Of a stretch of 64,000 bases of DNA, positions 10,126-21,561 are shown in pieces. Position 1 is the stretch's first letter; each line of letters starts with the position of its first letter. The position numbers and the translations under genes are program-made. Source of the DNA: Ceratodon purpureus (lineage: Eukaryota; Streptophyta; Bryopsida; Pseudoditrichales; Ditrichaceae); NCBI GenBank assembly GCA_014871385.1, contig CM026426.1:92935927-92999926 (forward strand). The letters are read 5' to 3'. The notes beneath the pieces are model-generated. The model was not told the origin of the DNA, ran no database searches, and was given only the letters and a program-made list of their open reading frames with translations.

Positions 10126-11880
10126 TGGAGGAAAATTTGATAATAAACATAAAGCATTCAGAGCCTATGCACACCTTCTTATGCAATTGGTACGTGTGAA
10201 TTATTACACTTGTTGAGTCCACGACGCAGTTCTAAAGAAAGCAAACACTCGTGGGTTCATTGAAGAAAGGGTCTTCTCAAGCAAGGTTCATCGGTCACAT
10301 CAAGAAAGTACAAACCAATACTACTTTGTACAGAATAGTACTATAAGCACTGAAATTGTATTCAAATGAGCTTGCCCATACATTATGCTCTCAAACGATA
10401 CTTTGCAAATCATCTCAGAAGGCGTAGCAACGGCATTTAGGTTGATGACATAGGATTCCAGATGGAGGGATCATATTCACGCTCAACTTAGAATGTTCTC
10501 AGTGGACTGCCACATCTGACAGATGCCTTGTAACTTGACCACTGACTAATATATTCATTGTTCAGTTTCTATTTCATCGTGCCAAATATAGGCCTCGTGG
10601 GCGACAATAATTTGTAACATCGCATATTTTTAGCCATATGTTCCTAGTAGACAAAGTGATTCTCAATGGAGACAAATTGGGGTCTTGTAGAATGACAGGT
10701 GGACGTAATATGTAGGATCAGGTGGGAATATTTAGGGTACAGTGGAAATCTTTAGGGTATGTGGGGATTTTTTAGGGTTTCTAGGGTTTATGGTTTTGAT
10801 TTTTGGGTCTCAACATCCAAGTTATAAGATCTATAACTAAAATGAATTCAAAAATGACGAGAACATTATTATTAAGTTGTATATTACCCTTTTCTTGTCT
10901 TCTTAACATGTTGTAATGGTATAATTCATTCAAGGAATCATAGGATTGTATACTTGATTTATTGGAAGGTGAAAGTAATATTTTTAATTTCCATGTTCTT
11001 AAAAAGGTCTTGTATTCTCCCATTGCACGAATAATGTAATTAATTATTTATACTAATTAGTTTGTTGTCTAGGCATATGCATATTTTCAACAAAAATGGC
11101 TAGTGCAAATATTTTATACTTACGTTTTATACATATTATAAATAAATATGCATTACTATATTTTTATATCAACCAATATGAACTACGTCTCCAATATTTA
11201 AGTGTTCAAAATATAATTCAAAAACGCACATTATCCTAAACAAGCATCCAAAATAAATTAATTGAAGAACGATTACTTCAATACTATATTCCCTTAATTC
11301 TATTACCTATGTTTCTAAGTTATACATTATCAATTATATCTAATTAAAATTTTGATCTTTCTTAATACTTGTATTTAAAAGATTTGAAACATGAAAAATA
11401 ATAATATATGGACTAATACATTTACAATGTATCATATATAATCAGATAAAATACGTGCTTAACTGTTATTCTTTATGAAGAGACATGCATGGCCTCTATT
11501 TGTCCGACCTCGTAATACACTCCGTCATTGTCACCGTCTAGCCCCTCCTTACATTTCAGAGCTAATATCTATTAATTCAGTATATTGTGACGGGTTTGGG
11601 CGGGTGGCGGGTGAGGGCGGGGGAGGATGGGAGTGGTGCGGGTACGCAGTGAGGTAGCAGCCTGGGGAGTTGCCATGTTGTGAGGTCGCAGCCTGGGGAG
11701 TCCGCTCGTCTGGTCGTGCATGTTCATGCCATTCATTTGTTGGATGTTGAGAGTCTGTGTCTGAGTGGTGTGGATGTTGAGAGGTGAGAGTTGCGGCCGA
11801 TTTTCTTCGCTTTCCTTTGCATGTTGCCTCCTGTTTCTCGTTGTCTCCCGTTCTTAACTTGAAGTCTATCTCGTAGTGCC
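10126..11880. other. AT-rich spacer
   Basis: No gene seen. Mostly AT-rich. The last 300 bases become G-rich (11580-11705) and contain two copies of a 20-bp phrase resembling GAGGTAGCAGCCTGGGGAGT at about 11650 and 11681. Nothing here identifies an element boundary, although one must lie between gene C and the first palindrome of element D at 12683. Confidence 0.4.
10731..10795 (+). repeat. Degenerate TTTAGGG telomere-like tract
   Basis: Five TTTAGGG or CTAGGG-type words in about 65 bases, separated by short unrelated spacers. This is the Arabidopsis-type plant telomere unit in forward orientation. It is degenerate and short, so an interstitial relic or repair filler is more likely than a functional telomere. 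Confidence 0.5.
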
Positions 11881-11901
11881 TGCTTGGAATTCTTTGTGGC
11901 C

Positions 11902-12234
11902 ATGACCAAGCGGAAATTCCCTAACTCTAAACATGTTCAGAAGCTCATCACCTCGTACTTTCCATTGTATAGTCAACAAGTATCTCATGCCGATGTAGTC
12001 ACCGAGTTTAATTCCTTGCTTACCACAATAGACGGCTATGTCTCAGAAACTCCGGAGTCAAAGCAGGGAAACATTGCATTCTATCTAGGACTTTGCAACA
12101 CTGTAGAGAGCTCTCCAAGTAAGGTTGTTAGAAGCAGTGCGGCATTGTTTGGGCGAGCGAGTGTGGTAGAGGTAGAATCCCTCCATCACTATCCTACCAC
12201 CAGTTGTGAGTCGGCTAATCGTCAGAGGACATGA
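11902..12234 (+). CDS. Small unrecognised ORF at left side of element D
   Basis: An open frame of 110 codons from ATG 11902 (MTKRKFPNSKHVQK) to TGA at 12234, with ordinary amino-acid composition and a basic N-terminus. The open frame extends 18 bases further upstream without an ATG. I recognise no family. It lies just outside the first palindromes of element D and could be a small gene or the first exon of something larger; there is a possible donor nearby but no supported acceptor. Confidence 0.35.
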   Translation: MTKRKFPNSKHVQKLITSYFPLYSQQVSHADVVTEFNSLLTTIDGYVSETPESKQGNIAFYLGLCNTVESSPSKVVRSSAALFGRASVVEVESLHHYPTTSCESANRQRT

Positions 12235-13112
12235 AGGTTGGTATTCTCCGTTGTTTACTAGTTTACTTTCAGATTTGCTTCCAAAATTTCTCGCAATATC
12301 TTGCAGGAATAGAAGAAGCCTTCAACTTCTCAACTATGTACTGTTTTATACATAATGTACACTGGTGTCTACGTTTGGGTACTGACGGGTAGTCCGCAAA
12401 TGCGATGTTTCTATCCAGTTTTTTCAAGTGGGTTCTTTGCAAGGACGATATGAGAGCATACTAGAAGCGCTGAGAGTTTGCTCTGGTCTGTTTTGTGGAA
12501 GAGGCGCACTTAGGGAACTGCGGTCAGCTACACATGCCATTGTAAGAGCTTCTTCTATCCCTTGTATTAGTTGTATTGAAATTTATTGAACTTCAATTCT
12601 GCATAGTCTGAGAGTGTACTCTATGGTACAGATTGTAATGGACGACTTTAGATTGTAAGTGTTTGAACAATGTGGCCTATGTCATTTAGGTCGAGTGGAC
12701 CTAAATGCACGAACAAACAGGAGAGAACTTAATAATGTTCAATGATTCGTTAAGAACATGTTTAAGGAGAGATGATGATCATGTCATTTAGGTCGATCAC
12801 ACCTAAATGCAATAAAAAACAAGAAAGAAGAGTATACCACGTTTTTTGTATTTTTAGTAGTAACTATCCTTTACCTTTCTAAACCAAGGTTTTAATAAAA
12901 GGCAATGTCCAATCACATAAATTACATTCGGAAATTTGAATAACACAAAAAGTGTGTAAGACAGTGAGGCAAAAATAGCAGACGAGAAAATTTGACAAAC
13001 AAATCAATCGTTTTATTCGAAACATAATTACATTGAAATAACACAAACGACTCTTATAATCGTCTACATTGCCTGCATTAATGCTATACAGTACATACTA
13101 TCCTCTATATGG
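12235..13112. other. Non-coding 3' flank of D2 region
   Basis: No gene seen apart from palindromes P1 and P2. Moderately AT-rich; no tandem repeat stands out. Confidence 0.35.
12683..12809. repeat. Element D palindromes P1 and P2 (GGTC type)
   Basis: Two short palindromes: P1 at 12683-12707 has 10-bp arms CATTTAGGTC and GACCTAAATG around a 5-nt centre; P2 at 12785-12809 has 9-bp arms CATTTAGGT and ACCTAAATG. They sit downstream of the D2 gene in non-coding DNA. They are the leftmost of 17 related sites ending at 31876. Both are of the GGTC variant, also found at the right side of the series. Confidence 0.8.
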
Positions 13113-13373
13113 TTATGGAGTCCCTCTGTAAGCCTCAATTCTTGACTTCACAAATTCCTGTTGACGCTGACGTGTCCACGACAGTCCCTCAACCTGCATC
13201 ATTGGACTATCAAGAAGACGTTGCAACTTCTGTCTACACCTGTCACCAATGCTTGACTCAGGCAGAGATTGGCGACGGGTACTGGATGGTTTAGAGTGGG
13301 AGTGGCCGGACTTCCTTGCCCCGGATCCTGTAGTTGTTGATCGTAGCCTCGGCATCAGCAAAGGGGATAACAA
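13113..13373 (-). CDS. Possible terminal exon, basic and helical
   Basis: An 86-codon open frame rich in Arg, Ser and Gln, ending in a predicted helix (LQRLLDSPMMQVEGLSWTRQRQQEF). It lies 25 bases downstream of the D2 stop on the same strand and could be an alternative 3' exon of D2 or an independent small gene. No splice junction clearly links it. I recognise no domain. Confidence 0.25.
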   Translation of the reverse strand: MLSPLLMPRLRSTTTGSGARKSGHSHSKPSSTRRQSLPESSIGDRCRQKLQRLLDSPMMQVEGLSWTRQRQQEFVKSRIEAYRGTP

Positions 13374-13398
13374 ACTAGAGAACCGAAAACATGCCTAA

Positions 13399-14571
13399 TT
13401 ATGCTCTACGACTAATTGCCTCGTTCATCTTAGCGTATTGTTCACAGGTAGAACGGTCATCATAATACATTTTCTTTCCGATCGGACGCTCGGCCCTGAT
13501 TCTAGCGATTGTCCCCACAAAGTGGTGTAGGTCTACAAGATATGGCAAAAGTTTCGACAACAAAAATCTATCATCTGCGGCACTGGGTTTTTGGTTGTTC
13601 CAAGTGGAGAGTAAAAGGACATTGTGAGAATTATTCTGACAGTGCTTGATCGGGTTGTCGTCGATAAAAATGGTGTTGGCTTCGGAATATAGGCCATGAA
13701 ATTTACGAAAGAGACCATCACACATCGGCTTAAGGAAGATGTCCTTCTGAGTCCCGGGTTCCTCCATAAATACCGGACGACCTCGAAAATCTACGCCCAT
13801 AGGAACTCTCTGACAGTCCTCTTGACCTAGAATTCTGAGCGGATAGATAGGACAAATCGAACCGAACAGATAGTCGCAGATCATTTTTGTCGTCGAAGTC
13901 TTCATCGAACTCCAGACGGTTATGGTTGCGAACGTTGACAACCGACGAAGGAAATCAGCGCAATTGGGCCTGACACAAACAAGCTTGGGGCCCACGACTG
14001 CTGGCTTGGACGCTGAGTGGATGCTAAGGTCATGGCTAACGAATGATTGTCCAGCCCAGTTAGGAGTCTGGAGCAGAGTATTCCATTGAGGTCGAGGACA
14101 ACGTTCAACCAACCATTCTGAGGTCGCGTCGGGACAGGACTCAATTCTTCACTAGAACTTACGTCACATCCAGATGCCTCGCGCACCTGGAGAGGAAATA
14201 CCGATGACAAATGGACATTACTATATTATACTAGGACGGAGTTATACGAATGATACAATGAGGACAGTCGCAGGGCAAGTCAGTACCCAAGAAAACAGTG
14301 CAACGAGATATAATAATGGATGAAATACCTGAACATCCTCGGCTTGACCTTCTACAACATCCCGATCCTCCACAGGACCCATCGACCCTAATGAATCCTG
14401 ATCGTCAGGAATGACCTCTACGCACGTTGGCAAGGTAAGAGCACACTGGGCCGTGACATCTAAATCCATATTTGTGCGTACAGGCTCATCCGCAGTTTGG
14501 GCCATGACAACAACATCGACGATCGGAAGATCGTCCACTTCCTCATGCACTTCGTGACCTGGGCATTGCAA
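13399..14571 (-). pseudogene. D2: FCP1/HAD-like phosphatase, frameshifted
   Basis: Read on the minus strand: an acidic exon (about 14571-14329), GT-AG intron 14328-14187 in phase, then NVVLDLNGILCSRLL, which is HAD motif I in the DLNG form seen in plant FCP1/NIF-type phosphatases. The frame then shifts near 14040-14060 and continues as VVGPKLVCVRPNCADFLRRL, ITVWSS (motif II region), LGQEDCQRVP, and TIFIDDNPIKH (motif IV with paired Asp), ending at 13399. The order and spacing match an FCP1-homology HAD fold, which dephosphorylates Ser/Thr in proteins in known members. Because of the frameshift I call it a pseudogene, although a sequencing indel would look the same. Its neighbours on both sides carry element D palindromes, so it is likely element cargo. 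Confidence 0.65.
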
Positions 14572-14643
14572 GAGAACTATAGAATCATCAGAGAGTGATC
14601 AATGAAGCTGACATAGAAAGGATTGGTAAAAAAGTTGAACAGT

Positions 14644-14664
14644 TTAGCTCCAGTTGAGCTAAAT
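14644..14664. repeat. Element D palindrome P3 (AGCT type)
   Basis: Arms TTTAGCT and AGCTAAA around a 7-nt centre, in the gap between the end of the D3 reading frame (14742) and the D2 acidic exon (14571). Confidence 0.75.
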
Positions 14665-15732
14665 AGCCCATTTGTATTAATTACAGTCGCTTTGGTACAA
14701 AATGCACATTTCAGTGAACTACTCCGGTATTAACACCTCATCTACAAAATTCCGAGTTCAAAAAATCTAAGTTTGGGAGGGACCTGAAGATGTCTCGGGA
14801 GCATCTCCTGAGTCTGATTGTGGGAGGGAGAACGGGGTGGGCTTGGACTAGAGTCATGCATGACCTGGTCGGTGCAATGATGGATTGGCTCAGGCACTAA
14901 TGCACGACTCGGATCCGACTCTGGCAATTTCGCACCATCGGTAGGGGAGCCCAAAATCTCAAGTACTCGCGGAGTAGGTGGGGCGCTACCTATCGGCTGG
15001 ACGTTGGGCAGAACTGGACCCGCATTCGAGAAAATAGCGGCATTACCGATGCCTTGCAGAGCACCCCGCAGTGCCGCCTGCACGGTCCTGTCTATATCTA
15101 TGCTCTGCTTCTCCATCGTATCTATTAAGGATTTCTCCCTATCCCTGGACGCCTGCGGTTCTGCGAGAAGAGCTTGAATATCCGGAGAGGGAGCGGCTCT
15201 CCCCAACGGGGAGGCTTGCCGTGCTGGTGTGTTGACCCTCTTTTTCTTTTGTGCCAGTTTTCCAGTACTTTGCCCACCACCAGTCTTTTTCCCACTTCCT
15301 GATCCCAGCTCTGGTTTAGAACCCGGTCTCTCATCGTCCGTACACGTAATGTCGACCTCAGGGAAATTGAGTCTTCTCCCCACTCCACCTTCAGATGCTG
15401 TCTGACTCACCGGATTTGAAGGCGGAGCATTGCCCTCATTGCTGATGTCTGCAGCACTGGAGGAGGGGGTTTGTTCTTCGGTAGGGGCATCCTCCTCCAG
15501 TTCTACATCGTCACCCTCCTCCACAGCTCTGCCTTTCCCTTTTTGCACGGCTCTGCCATATTCCGGAAAGCGTTCCTTATCGACATAATATGCGTCGACA
15601 CTAAAATCGGTTGGGTCCAGAGTCAAACTAAGTGACTGTGCTTCGATCATATGAGACGAGTCACTATCATCCGCGACGACAAAAGCCGAGATCGAGAGCA
15701 TCTGAAAAAAACCGAAGGCAAGGTAAACAAGG

Positions 15733-15824
15733 TTTAGGTCGACTCGAGCTAAATCGTAGAAGTGTATGCATACACGGTCCATAGAATCAAAACAGTAGAA
15801 CGATTTAACTCGACTCGAGCTAAA
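15733..15824. repeat. Element D palindromes P4 and P5, inside a D3 intron
   Basis: P4 at 15733-15753 and P5 at 15804-15824, each 21 bp with 5-nt centres, arms TTTAGGTC or TTTAACTC paired with GAGCTAAA. Both lie inside the 139-nt intron 15702-15840 of D3, about 50 bases apart. Confidence 0.75.
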
Positions 15825-15886
15825 GTGTGGAAACACTTACCGTGGCAGCCAGTAGGGGCTTCGTTCTAGCATAGAGCTGATACACT

Positions 15887-16319
15887 TGTTAACCGGAGAT
15901 TCCTTAATCTCTCCTTCCTTAGTCTCCACTAGTTGTTGTACATTTTTTTCATCCCTATCCTCGACAGTCATCCAGTCGGCTGAATGAACTCTGTCGAAGC
16001 CGACTGGATGAATTCTATCGCAGCCGACTAGATGATTCTGTTAGTTTTTAGAGGGTTTAAGAGGCAGGTTTAGGGTTTTGGGAGATCATTCTACACTTGA
16101 GCAGGTAGAGTTAGAGAGGTCTGAGAGCTGTTAGGAGCTCATGTACCATATTTAGGGGCGGTTTTGACCCATTTTATGCAGTTTTGACCTCTTTTTGCAC
16201 TTGCATTGTACATTTCCAGCATTCTATGAGGGTTTGGAGCACTTAGTTTAGTTGGGTTTTGTTGGGTTTTGATGGGGTTGTGAAGGCTAGGGTTTAGTTG
16301 GTAAATCCTCCCTTTACCA
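15887..16319 (+). repeat. L1 left (5') LTR
   Basis: 433 bp, TG...CA bounded. Contains two to three AGCCGACT-GATGA phrases near 15970-16030; the right LTR has one more unit of this roughly 24-bp repeat, which explains the 23-bp length difference. Confidence 0.9.
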
Positions 16320-16336
16320 TTGGCGACCATGCTTTA
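16320..16336 (+). other. L1 primer binding site
   Basis: TTGGCGACCATGCTT directly after the left LTR. The complement ends in ...GGTCGCCA, i.e. a tRNA 3' end with CCA. The first 14 bases are shared with the primer site of the Ty3 element at 40317-49792. Which tRNA is meant cannot be decided here; an Arg-type 3' end is my best guess. Confidence 0.6.
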
Positions 16337-17517
16337 GTTTGTACCATGTGATCTCCTGCTGGTTGTAGGCTGTTCCACACATTAGAGAGGTCCTGAAGTA
16401 CACACATTAGGTCTGCAGAGGTGCAGCAGTGATAGTCAGGAGTGTTTAGGGGTGCTGAACTGCTGCTAGTGTAATTCCGAGGTGCTGAACAGTTACTGGC
16501 AAGGTGTGGGGAGTCACTGCAGTGTTAGAACCGGTAGGCAGAGTGCTGTCCAGCCACTGGCAGGGTCCCAAGACATCCCAAGTCCGGCAAAGACTGTTGC
16601 TGTAGAGAGGGCAGTGGCGGCCAAAGAGTTTCAGGTGTTTTCAGAGGTGGAAACATTGGTGCAGCGACGGTGGCAGTCCAGCACGTGTCCAGAGAGCAGT
16701 AGCAGCAGAGGCGGCTCTGTTGCAGGCTGGTGGGCGCAGGTGCTGTGAAGAGTTGGAGAGCTAGATTTTCCATAGAGTCAATCCTTGAGGACTGAAGGCA
16801 GTTCAAGATTTGAAAAAGGGGATAGGGCGTCTACAGGTCAGATCTGTACTTCCACTGTAAAAAAGGGCGAAAGGTAAGTAACCCGTAATTTTAGGATTTC
16901 AAATTTCAAATTTCAGATCCCAAATTTTAGGATCTTAAAAATTTGAATTTTGAATTTGGGGATCTCAATTTCGGACCTCGGTCGGCTCTGCGGACGTTGA
17001 TTTGGAGATCTAGGTCGGCGATGGGACGTCGTTTTTGGGGACGTCGGTTGACATTTGGGACTTGGACTAGAGGTTGGCCCATGTCAGAACAGTCTGGTAA
17101 TTTTGGTTGCTGAGTGCATTTGGGAAGATTCAGGGTGCTTTTCGTTTCAAGTAGTGTCAGCACTGTAACCACTGGACTGGATTTTCCAAGGGTCTGTACA
17201 CTATGAGAAAGGGGATAGAACCAGTTAGGGGCAATTTTGTAGAACTGCCTTGGTCTGTCTCTATTTGCTAGAAAAGTGTCTGTAAGCACTAATTAGGCCA
17301 CACAGCCGACAGCTGGGTCGATGAGTGCTAAAGTGGCAGGGACTACAAAAACATACGGGAAGGAGTCAAGTATTGGTAGCTACCTAATTGGAGGAGGCCA
17401 ACCAGAGCCGACCACAACACATAGGAAGTAACAGCCGCCAAGACTAGGAAGAAATACAGCCGACTAAATGCAGCCGACTGATTACTACAAACACTGTCAG
17501 TATCAGCTGTTCACACC

Positions 17518-18900
17518 ATGGAGGAAGGTGACGTGACCGATCTAAGGGCTGAGATACAGGCGCTCGAGAGATACTTGCTCTGGCTAAAAAGTGCGGAACT
17601 ACCACCTTCGATTGACTCCTGCAACGTCGTCAGCACGGACAATTTACACACCACGGAGGAAGGTGAGCTGAACGATATCATCAGGGCTGACATACAAGTG
17701 ATGGAGAGAGACCTGCTCCGGTTGCAAAGTGAGGAACGAGCAGCAGCGCGGAATCGAGCAGACGTCCATGGCCGACTTAGCTCACCGGGCAGTGCAGCTA
17801 AGCAGGTGGGGGAGCTTATCGACATGGAGGTCAAATATGATATTTCATCATCAGATGGGAGGACAAAAGAGAGACAATTTGAAGAGGGAAGGCAGTCCGA
17901 AAAAGGGGATAGACTAAACAGTCATTCTGACGAAGCCAACATTCCCTGGAGATATCACGACAGGAGAAGAACTACGTCATTTAGAGGGGATTTCTCTACT
18001 GTAGTGGATGACTACAGTACCTTTAACAAGGAAGGATGCTAGATGCAGTAAACCTTTGCAGAGCCGATGCAGTGGCCAAGTCTAGCTACTTGCAGAGCTA
18101 ACTCAGGAGCACAACCAATGCAGTGGCCAAGTCGAGTTACTGGGAGAGCCGACTTTGAAGCGGAGTTGACCCAGTGGCCAAGTGGGGATATTGGCAGAGC
18201 CGACTTGGGAGTAGAGCAGCGATTGTTGCTGAGCCGACCGACATCACCAGTCTGCCTGCCAAAAACTCCAGAGACTCTGCTAGCAACATTTCAGAACCTG
18301 AGGCAGAAATTGAAGGAGACAGAGGACCAATCAGTTCAGAAACAGGTTCCTAGTGACCAACCCAAAGGCGCCCGTGGCAAGAATGTTCACTTCCTGGATG
18401 ATTTCAGATTTAAGGTTGAGTGGGCACAGGACAAGGAGGACCGGCTAGCAGTGGAGGCAATCAAGGCCGACCTGTTTGGTAAGCGAGAGGAGGCCAGACA
18501 TCAGCAGACTCCACCATCTAGAGGAGCATCAACACACCAGTGGCATACAAGGCCGCAATGGCCGGTAGAGCAGCACCCAACACTGCAGGAGACAGTGTTC
18601 AACTGTCGTGTTTGGGAGGCAGCACAAGAGTTGGCAATTCAGCATTTGGCAGCCCAGCAGTCGGCAGCGCAGCAGTTGGAAGCTCAGGAGTTGGCAGCTC
18701 AGTCGCAGGCAACTCGACACTTAGCTGCAATGCAGCGGTTTCAGGAGCGTCGACGCTTGCGTGGACTCTTCAGGAGCGTTTCCTGGGACCTTGCGAGAGA
18801 CCCGACTACGTCTGCCAACTCGGTCGAGTTGCCTCCACTGGCTGACCTTACTAAGCCGACTGCGGTTGTCGGCTCGATCGAGCTGCCTGTAATCGGATGA
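17518..18900 (+). pseudogene. L1 internal ORFs (gag-like, unknown)
   Basis: Two open frames in the same phase, 17518-18042 and 18067-18900, separated only by TAG and TAA. The first has a two-fold internal repeat (MEEGDVTDLRAEIQALER and TEEGELNDIIRADIQVMER), predicted coiled coil. The second opens with three tandem QWPS...GRA units and ends with a Gln/Ala-rich helix (LAAQQSAAQQLEAQELAAQ). No zinc knuckle or capsid signature is visible, so gag-like is assigned by position only. If the two frames were once one, the protein was about 460 residues. Confidence 0.45.
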
Positions 18901-19620
18901 CCTTGCAGAACCAACCGCCAATCACATTTCACCAGATTTATCTACTGATCCAAAGGTATAGCCTATGGTGGTTTTTGGCGTTGTAGATATTACTCTTGGT
19001 CTCCTTGTGATTCCTGTACAGGTGAAGGATTCCACCTTTGAGGACGTACTTCTAAAAGAGGGCTCTAGAGTCAGCTTGATTACAGAAGAGGAGAAGGTGA
19101 CGTTACAAGCATTACATAATGCCATCGGATTCAAGCAGGGGCTGCTATTTGTCAACACTGCATTGAGGGAGACAATCTTGGCAGTAGAGCAGACAGCACT
19201 ACAGCGGAGCATTTTCACTGCCCGACTGTTCTAGATAGTGAAGTCCCAATTCCAAGAGGCAGCTCCCTAGGTGGCTTTTGCAAGCCAACTCCTTTACAGA
19301 GCCGACCGCCACAGCCTTCTTCAGAGGGCTCTAAGGATGAATATCAGGGCGCCACTCCAGATTCTACGAAGCCGACTTTTACGCAGCCGACTTCTATGGA
19401 GCCGACTGTTTCAAACTTAAGCTCCACCATTGGGCCCAAGGAAGAGCGACACCACCAACGGATGACTTCACAGCAGGAGTTAGCATTACTGCTAGTTAGG
19501 CAGGGATTCCATGTTTTTGATACCAAGGATAGTTTTCTTCACCATCGTTTAGTAGTTTAGTCAGTATTTCTTACTTACCACCCTTTCTCTTAGTCTCCAT
19601 GCGTTCTGAGGGCAGAACTA

Positions 19621-19634
19621 CCGGAAAAAGGGGA
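19621..19634 (+). other. L1 polypurine tract
   Basis: GGAAAAAGGGGAT immediately before the right LTR. Near-copies of the AAAAAGGGGATA phrase also appear inside the element (about 16814, 17207 and 17899), which is unusual for a single priming site. Confidence 0.6.
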
Positions 19635-19637
19635 TAT

Positions 19638-20093
19638 TGTTAACCGGAGATTCCTTAATCTCTCCTTCCTTAGTCTCCACTAGTTGTTTTACAGTTTTTC
19701 ATCCCTATCCCCAACAGTCATCCACTCGGCTGGATGAACTCTGTCAGAGCCGACTGGATGAACTCTGTCAGAGCCGACTAGATGAATTCTATCGCAGCCG
19801 ACTAGATGATTTTGTTAGTTTTTAGAGGGTTTAACAGGCAGGTTTAGGGTTTTGGGAGATCATTCTACACTTGAGCAGGTAGAGTTAGAGAGGTCTGAGA
19901 GCTGTTAGGATCTCATGTACCATATTTAGGGGCGGTTTTGACCCATTTTATGCAGTTTTGACCTCTTTTTGCACTTGTATTGTACATTTCCAGCATTCTA
20001 TGAGGGTTTGGAGCACTTAGTTTAGTTGGGTTTTGTTGGGTTTTAATGGGGTTGTGAAGTCTAGGGTTTAGTTGGTAAATCCTCCCTTTACCA
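19638..20093 (+). repeat. L1 right (3') LTR
   Basis: 456 bp. Differs from the left LTR by one extra copy of the AGCCGACT-containing repeat near 19745-19800 and a scatter of substitutions (for example CAGTCGGCTGAATG against CACTCGGCTGGATG), so the insertion is not brand new. Confidence 0.9.
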
Positions 20094-21472
20094 ACACTGC
20101 CCCCCGTATTTGCAGAAAGTGTCGTGGACATGGGGGTAGAACTCCATCCTTAACTCCGATGGATACAGCGCGTACTTCCTTTCGTTGAACTTCCTGTTGT
20201 CCTTGTACAGTGGGTGATCCAGCATTCTGTACTCGCTCAGAGGTTCTGGCGGTGACACTTCGTTCTCAAGTAAATTTTCATCAATGAGAAACAGGAATTG
20301 GATGGATTCCAACGCGATTCTGCTCTTTGGGGGGTGTCCACCGAGTCGCTCGTTAGGAGCGGGGAAATATTCAGAATTGACTTTCTTGCGACCACTCAAG
20401 GTGCTACGCTCGACCCACGTTCGTACCTGGGCGAAGTCCTCATCGTCTCCGCAAATCAGAAGCCAGTGTCGAACATCGTTAAAATGGGGCTGTCCATAGT
20501 CATCGACCATATTGAAGAACTCCATGAAGAAGGGATTGTGCCAAAAGTATATGCCTCGTCTTGTAGGTTGGGAGGAACCGGAAGTTGATGATTTCGAATG
20601 TGAGAACGTCGCACCACAACCTCCATACATCGGAGGGCCAAGATCCGAAGGCAAGTCGAGGCTCCCTGATGAATGGGAGAAACCACATCTGAGCTGATGG
20701 ACTCTGAAACCCATCTCGAACCTAAAGGAAGGTTCTAAAGAACTCAACCGCATATGGGGAGAGATCCTTGGCCGACTTGTTGTGGAACTGTGTAGCTCTT
20801 TAGTTAGTCTAGTATGAGTCCGGAATACCCCAATCAAGCAGAACGTGCTTGGACTCCTTGGAGACATGGTAAGCCTTCTTGAAATGCTTCCAAGCCGGTA
20901 CATCAAGGACGCCTCTCTTGATTAGATGTAGGGTCGGTTTAATCTTGTTCAGCTCCTCCTGAGCTACAGCCTTACGTTTTCTCTGCTCTACCCACTCTTT
21001 GACCGTGTAGCAGTCCTCCAGTACATTCGTATTCTGCTTAATGACAACCTTCGGATATGTGTACTTCCGACTTGGCCAAAACTTATGCAGGATGTGCTTA
21101 CAGAGCCTTCGGTGATCCGCCTCTAACAAGTTCCCGAGCCATTTGAAGAACTCCCTCGGAAGCGTTCCATCCTTGTCTGAAACGAACCTCGTTTTCTGAT
21201 GAAATTTCTTGTGAGATTCTTCGGTGTCGTGATCTATAAGTCCACTACATGCCGCAGACGCGATCACCTCCTTCCACAGGTCCGAGGTTTCATCACTGAA
21301 TGTGATGATCTTCAGCTCGTTTGTTAGGGAGATATTGTTTTTCCCTCCCTTCTTTGCTACCAGGGCTTGATGCTTGGCCACATTGATCATTGCGAAACGC
21401 TCCCTGATTGCTTCCACAAAGTTCTGCATGCACACAGAGAACTACCTTAGATGATGCTTTCACGCAATTCAC

Positions 21473-21561
21473 TTTAGCTCGACTCGAGCTAAAGAATGTT
21501 AAATTTACCAGATCATTGAAAACAAAGAAGATTATATACATTTAGCTCGACTCAAGCTAAA
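21473..21561. repeat. Element D palindromes P6 and P7, inside a D3 intron
   Basis: P6 at 21473-21493 and P7 at 21541-21561: arms TTTAGCTC and GAGCTAAA (P7 has AAGCTAAA) around GACTC-type centres, 68 bases apart. Both lie in the 152-nt intron 21424-21575 of D3. Confidence 0.8.

Larger units (their letters stand above)
15887..20093 (+). mobile_element. L1: non-autonomous LTR retrotransposon
   Basis: Complete element: LTRs at 15887-16319 and 19638-20093, both running TGTTAACCGGAG to CCTTTACCA, flanked by a perfect 5-bp target duplication ACACT (15882-15886 and 20094-20098). A primer-site-like TTGGCGACCATGCT follows the left LTR and a polypurine tract GGAAAAAGGGGAT precedes the right one, so it is on the plus strand. 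The interior of about 3.3 kb has no reverse transcriptase, integrase or protease; only gag-like or unknown frames. It sits in an exon of the minus-strand D3 gene. GCCGAC words occur about 25 times across it. It must have been mobilised by enzymes of another element. Confidence 0.9.

Noticed and set aside
18540..18932. Additional overlapping frames in the L1 interior
   Set aside because: They arise from Gln/Ala-rich repeats read in other phases and strands.
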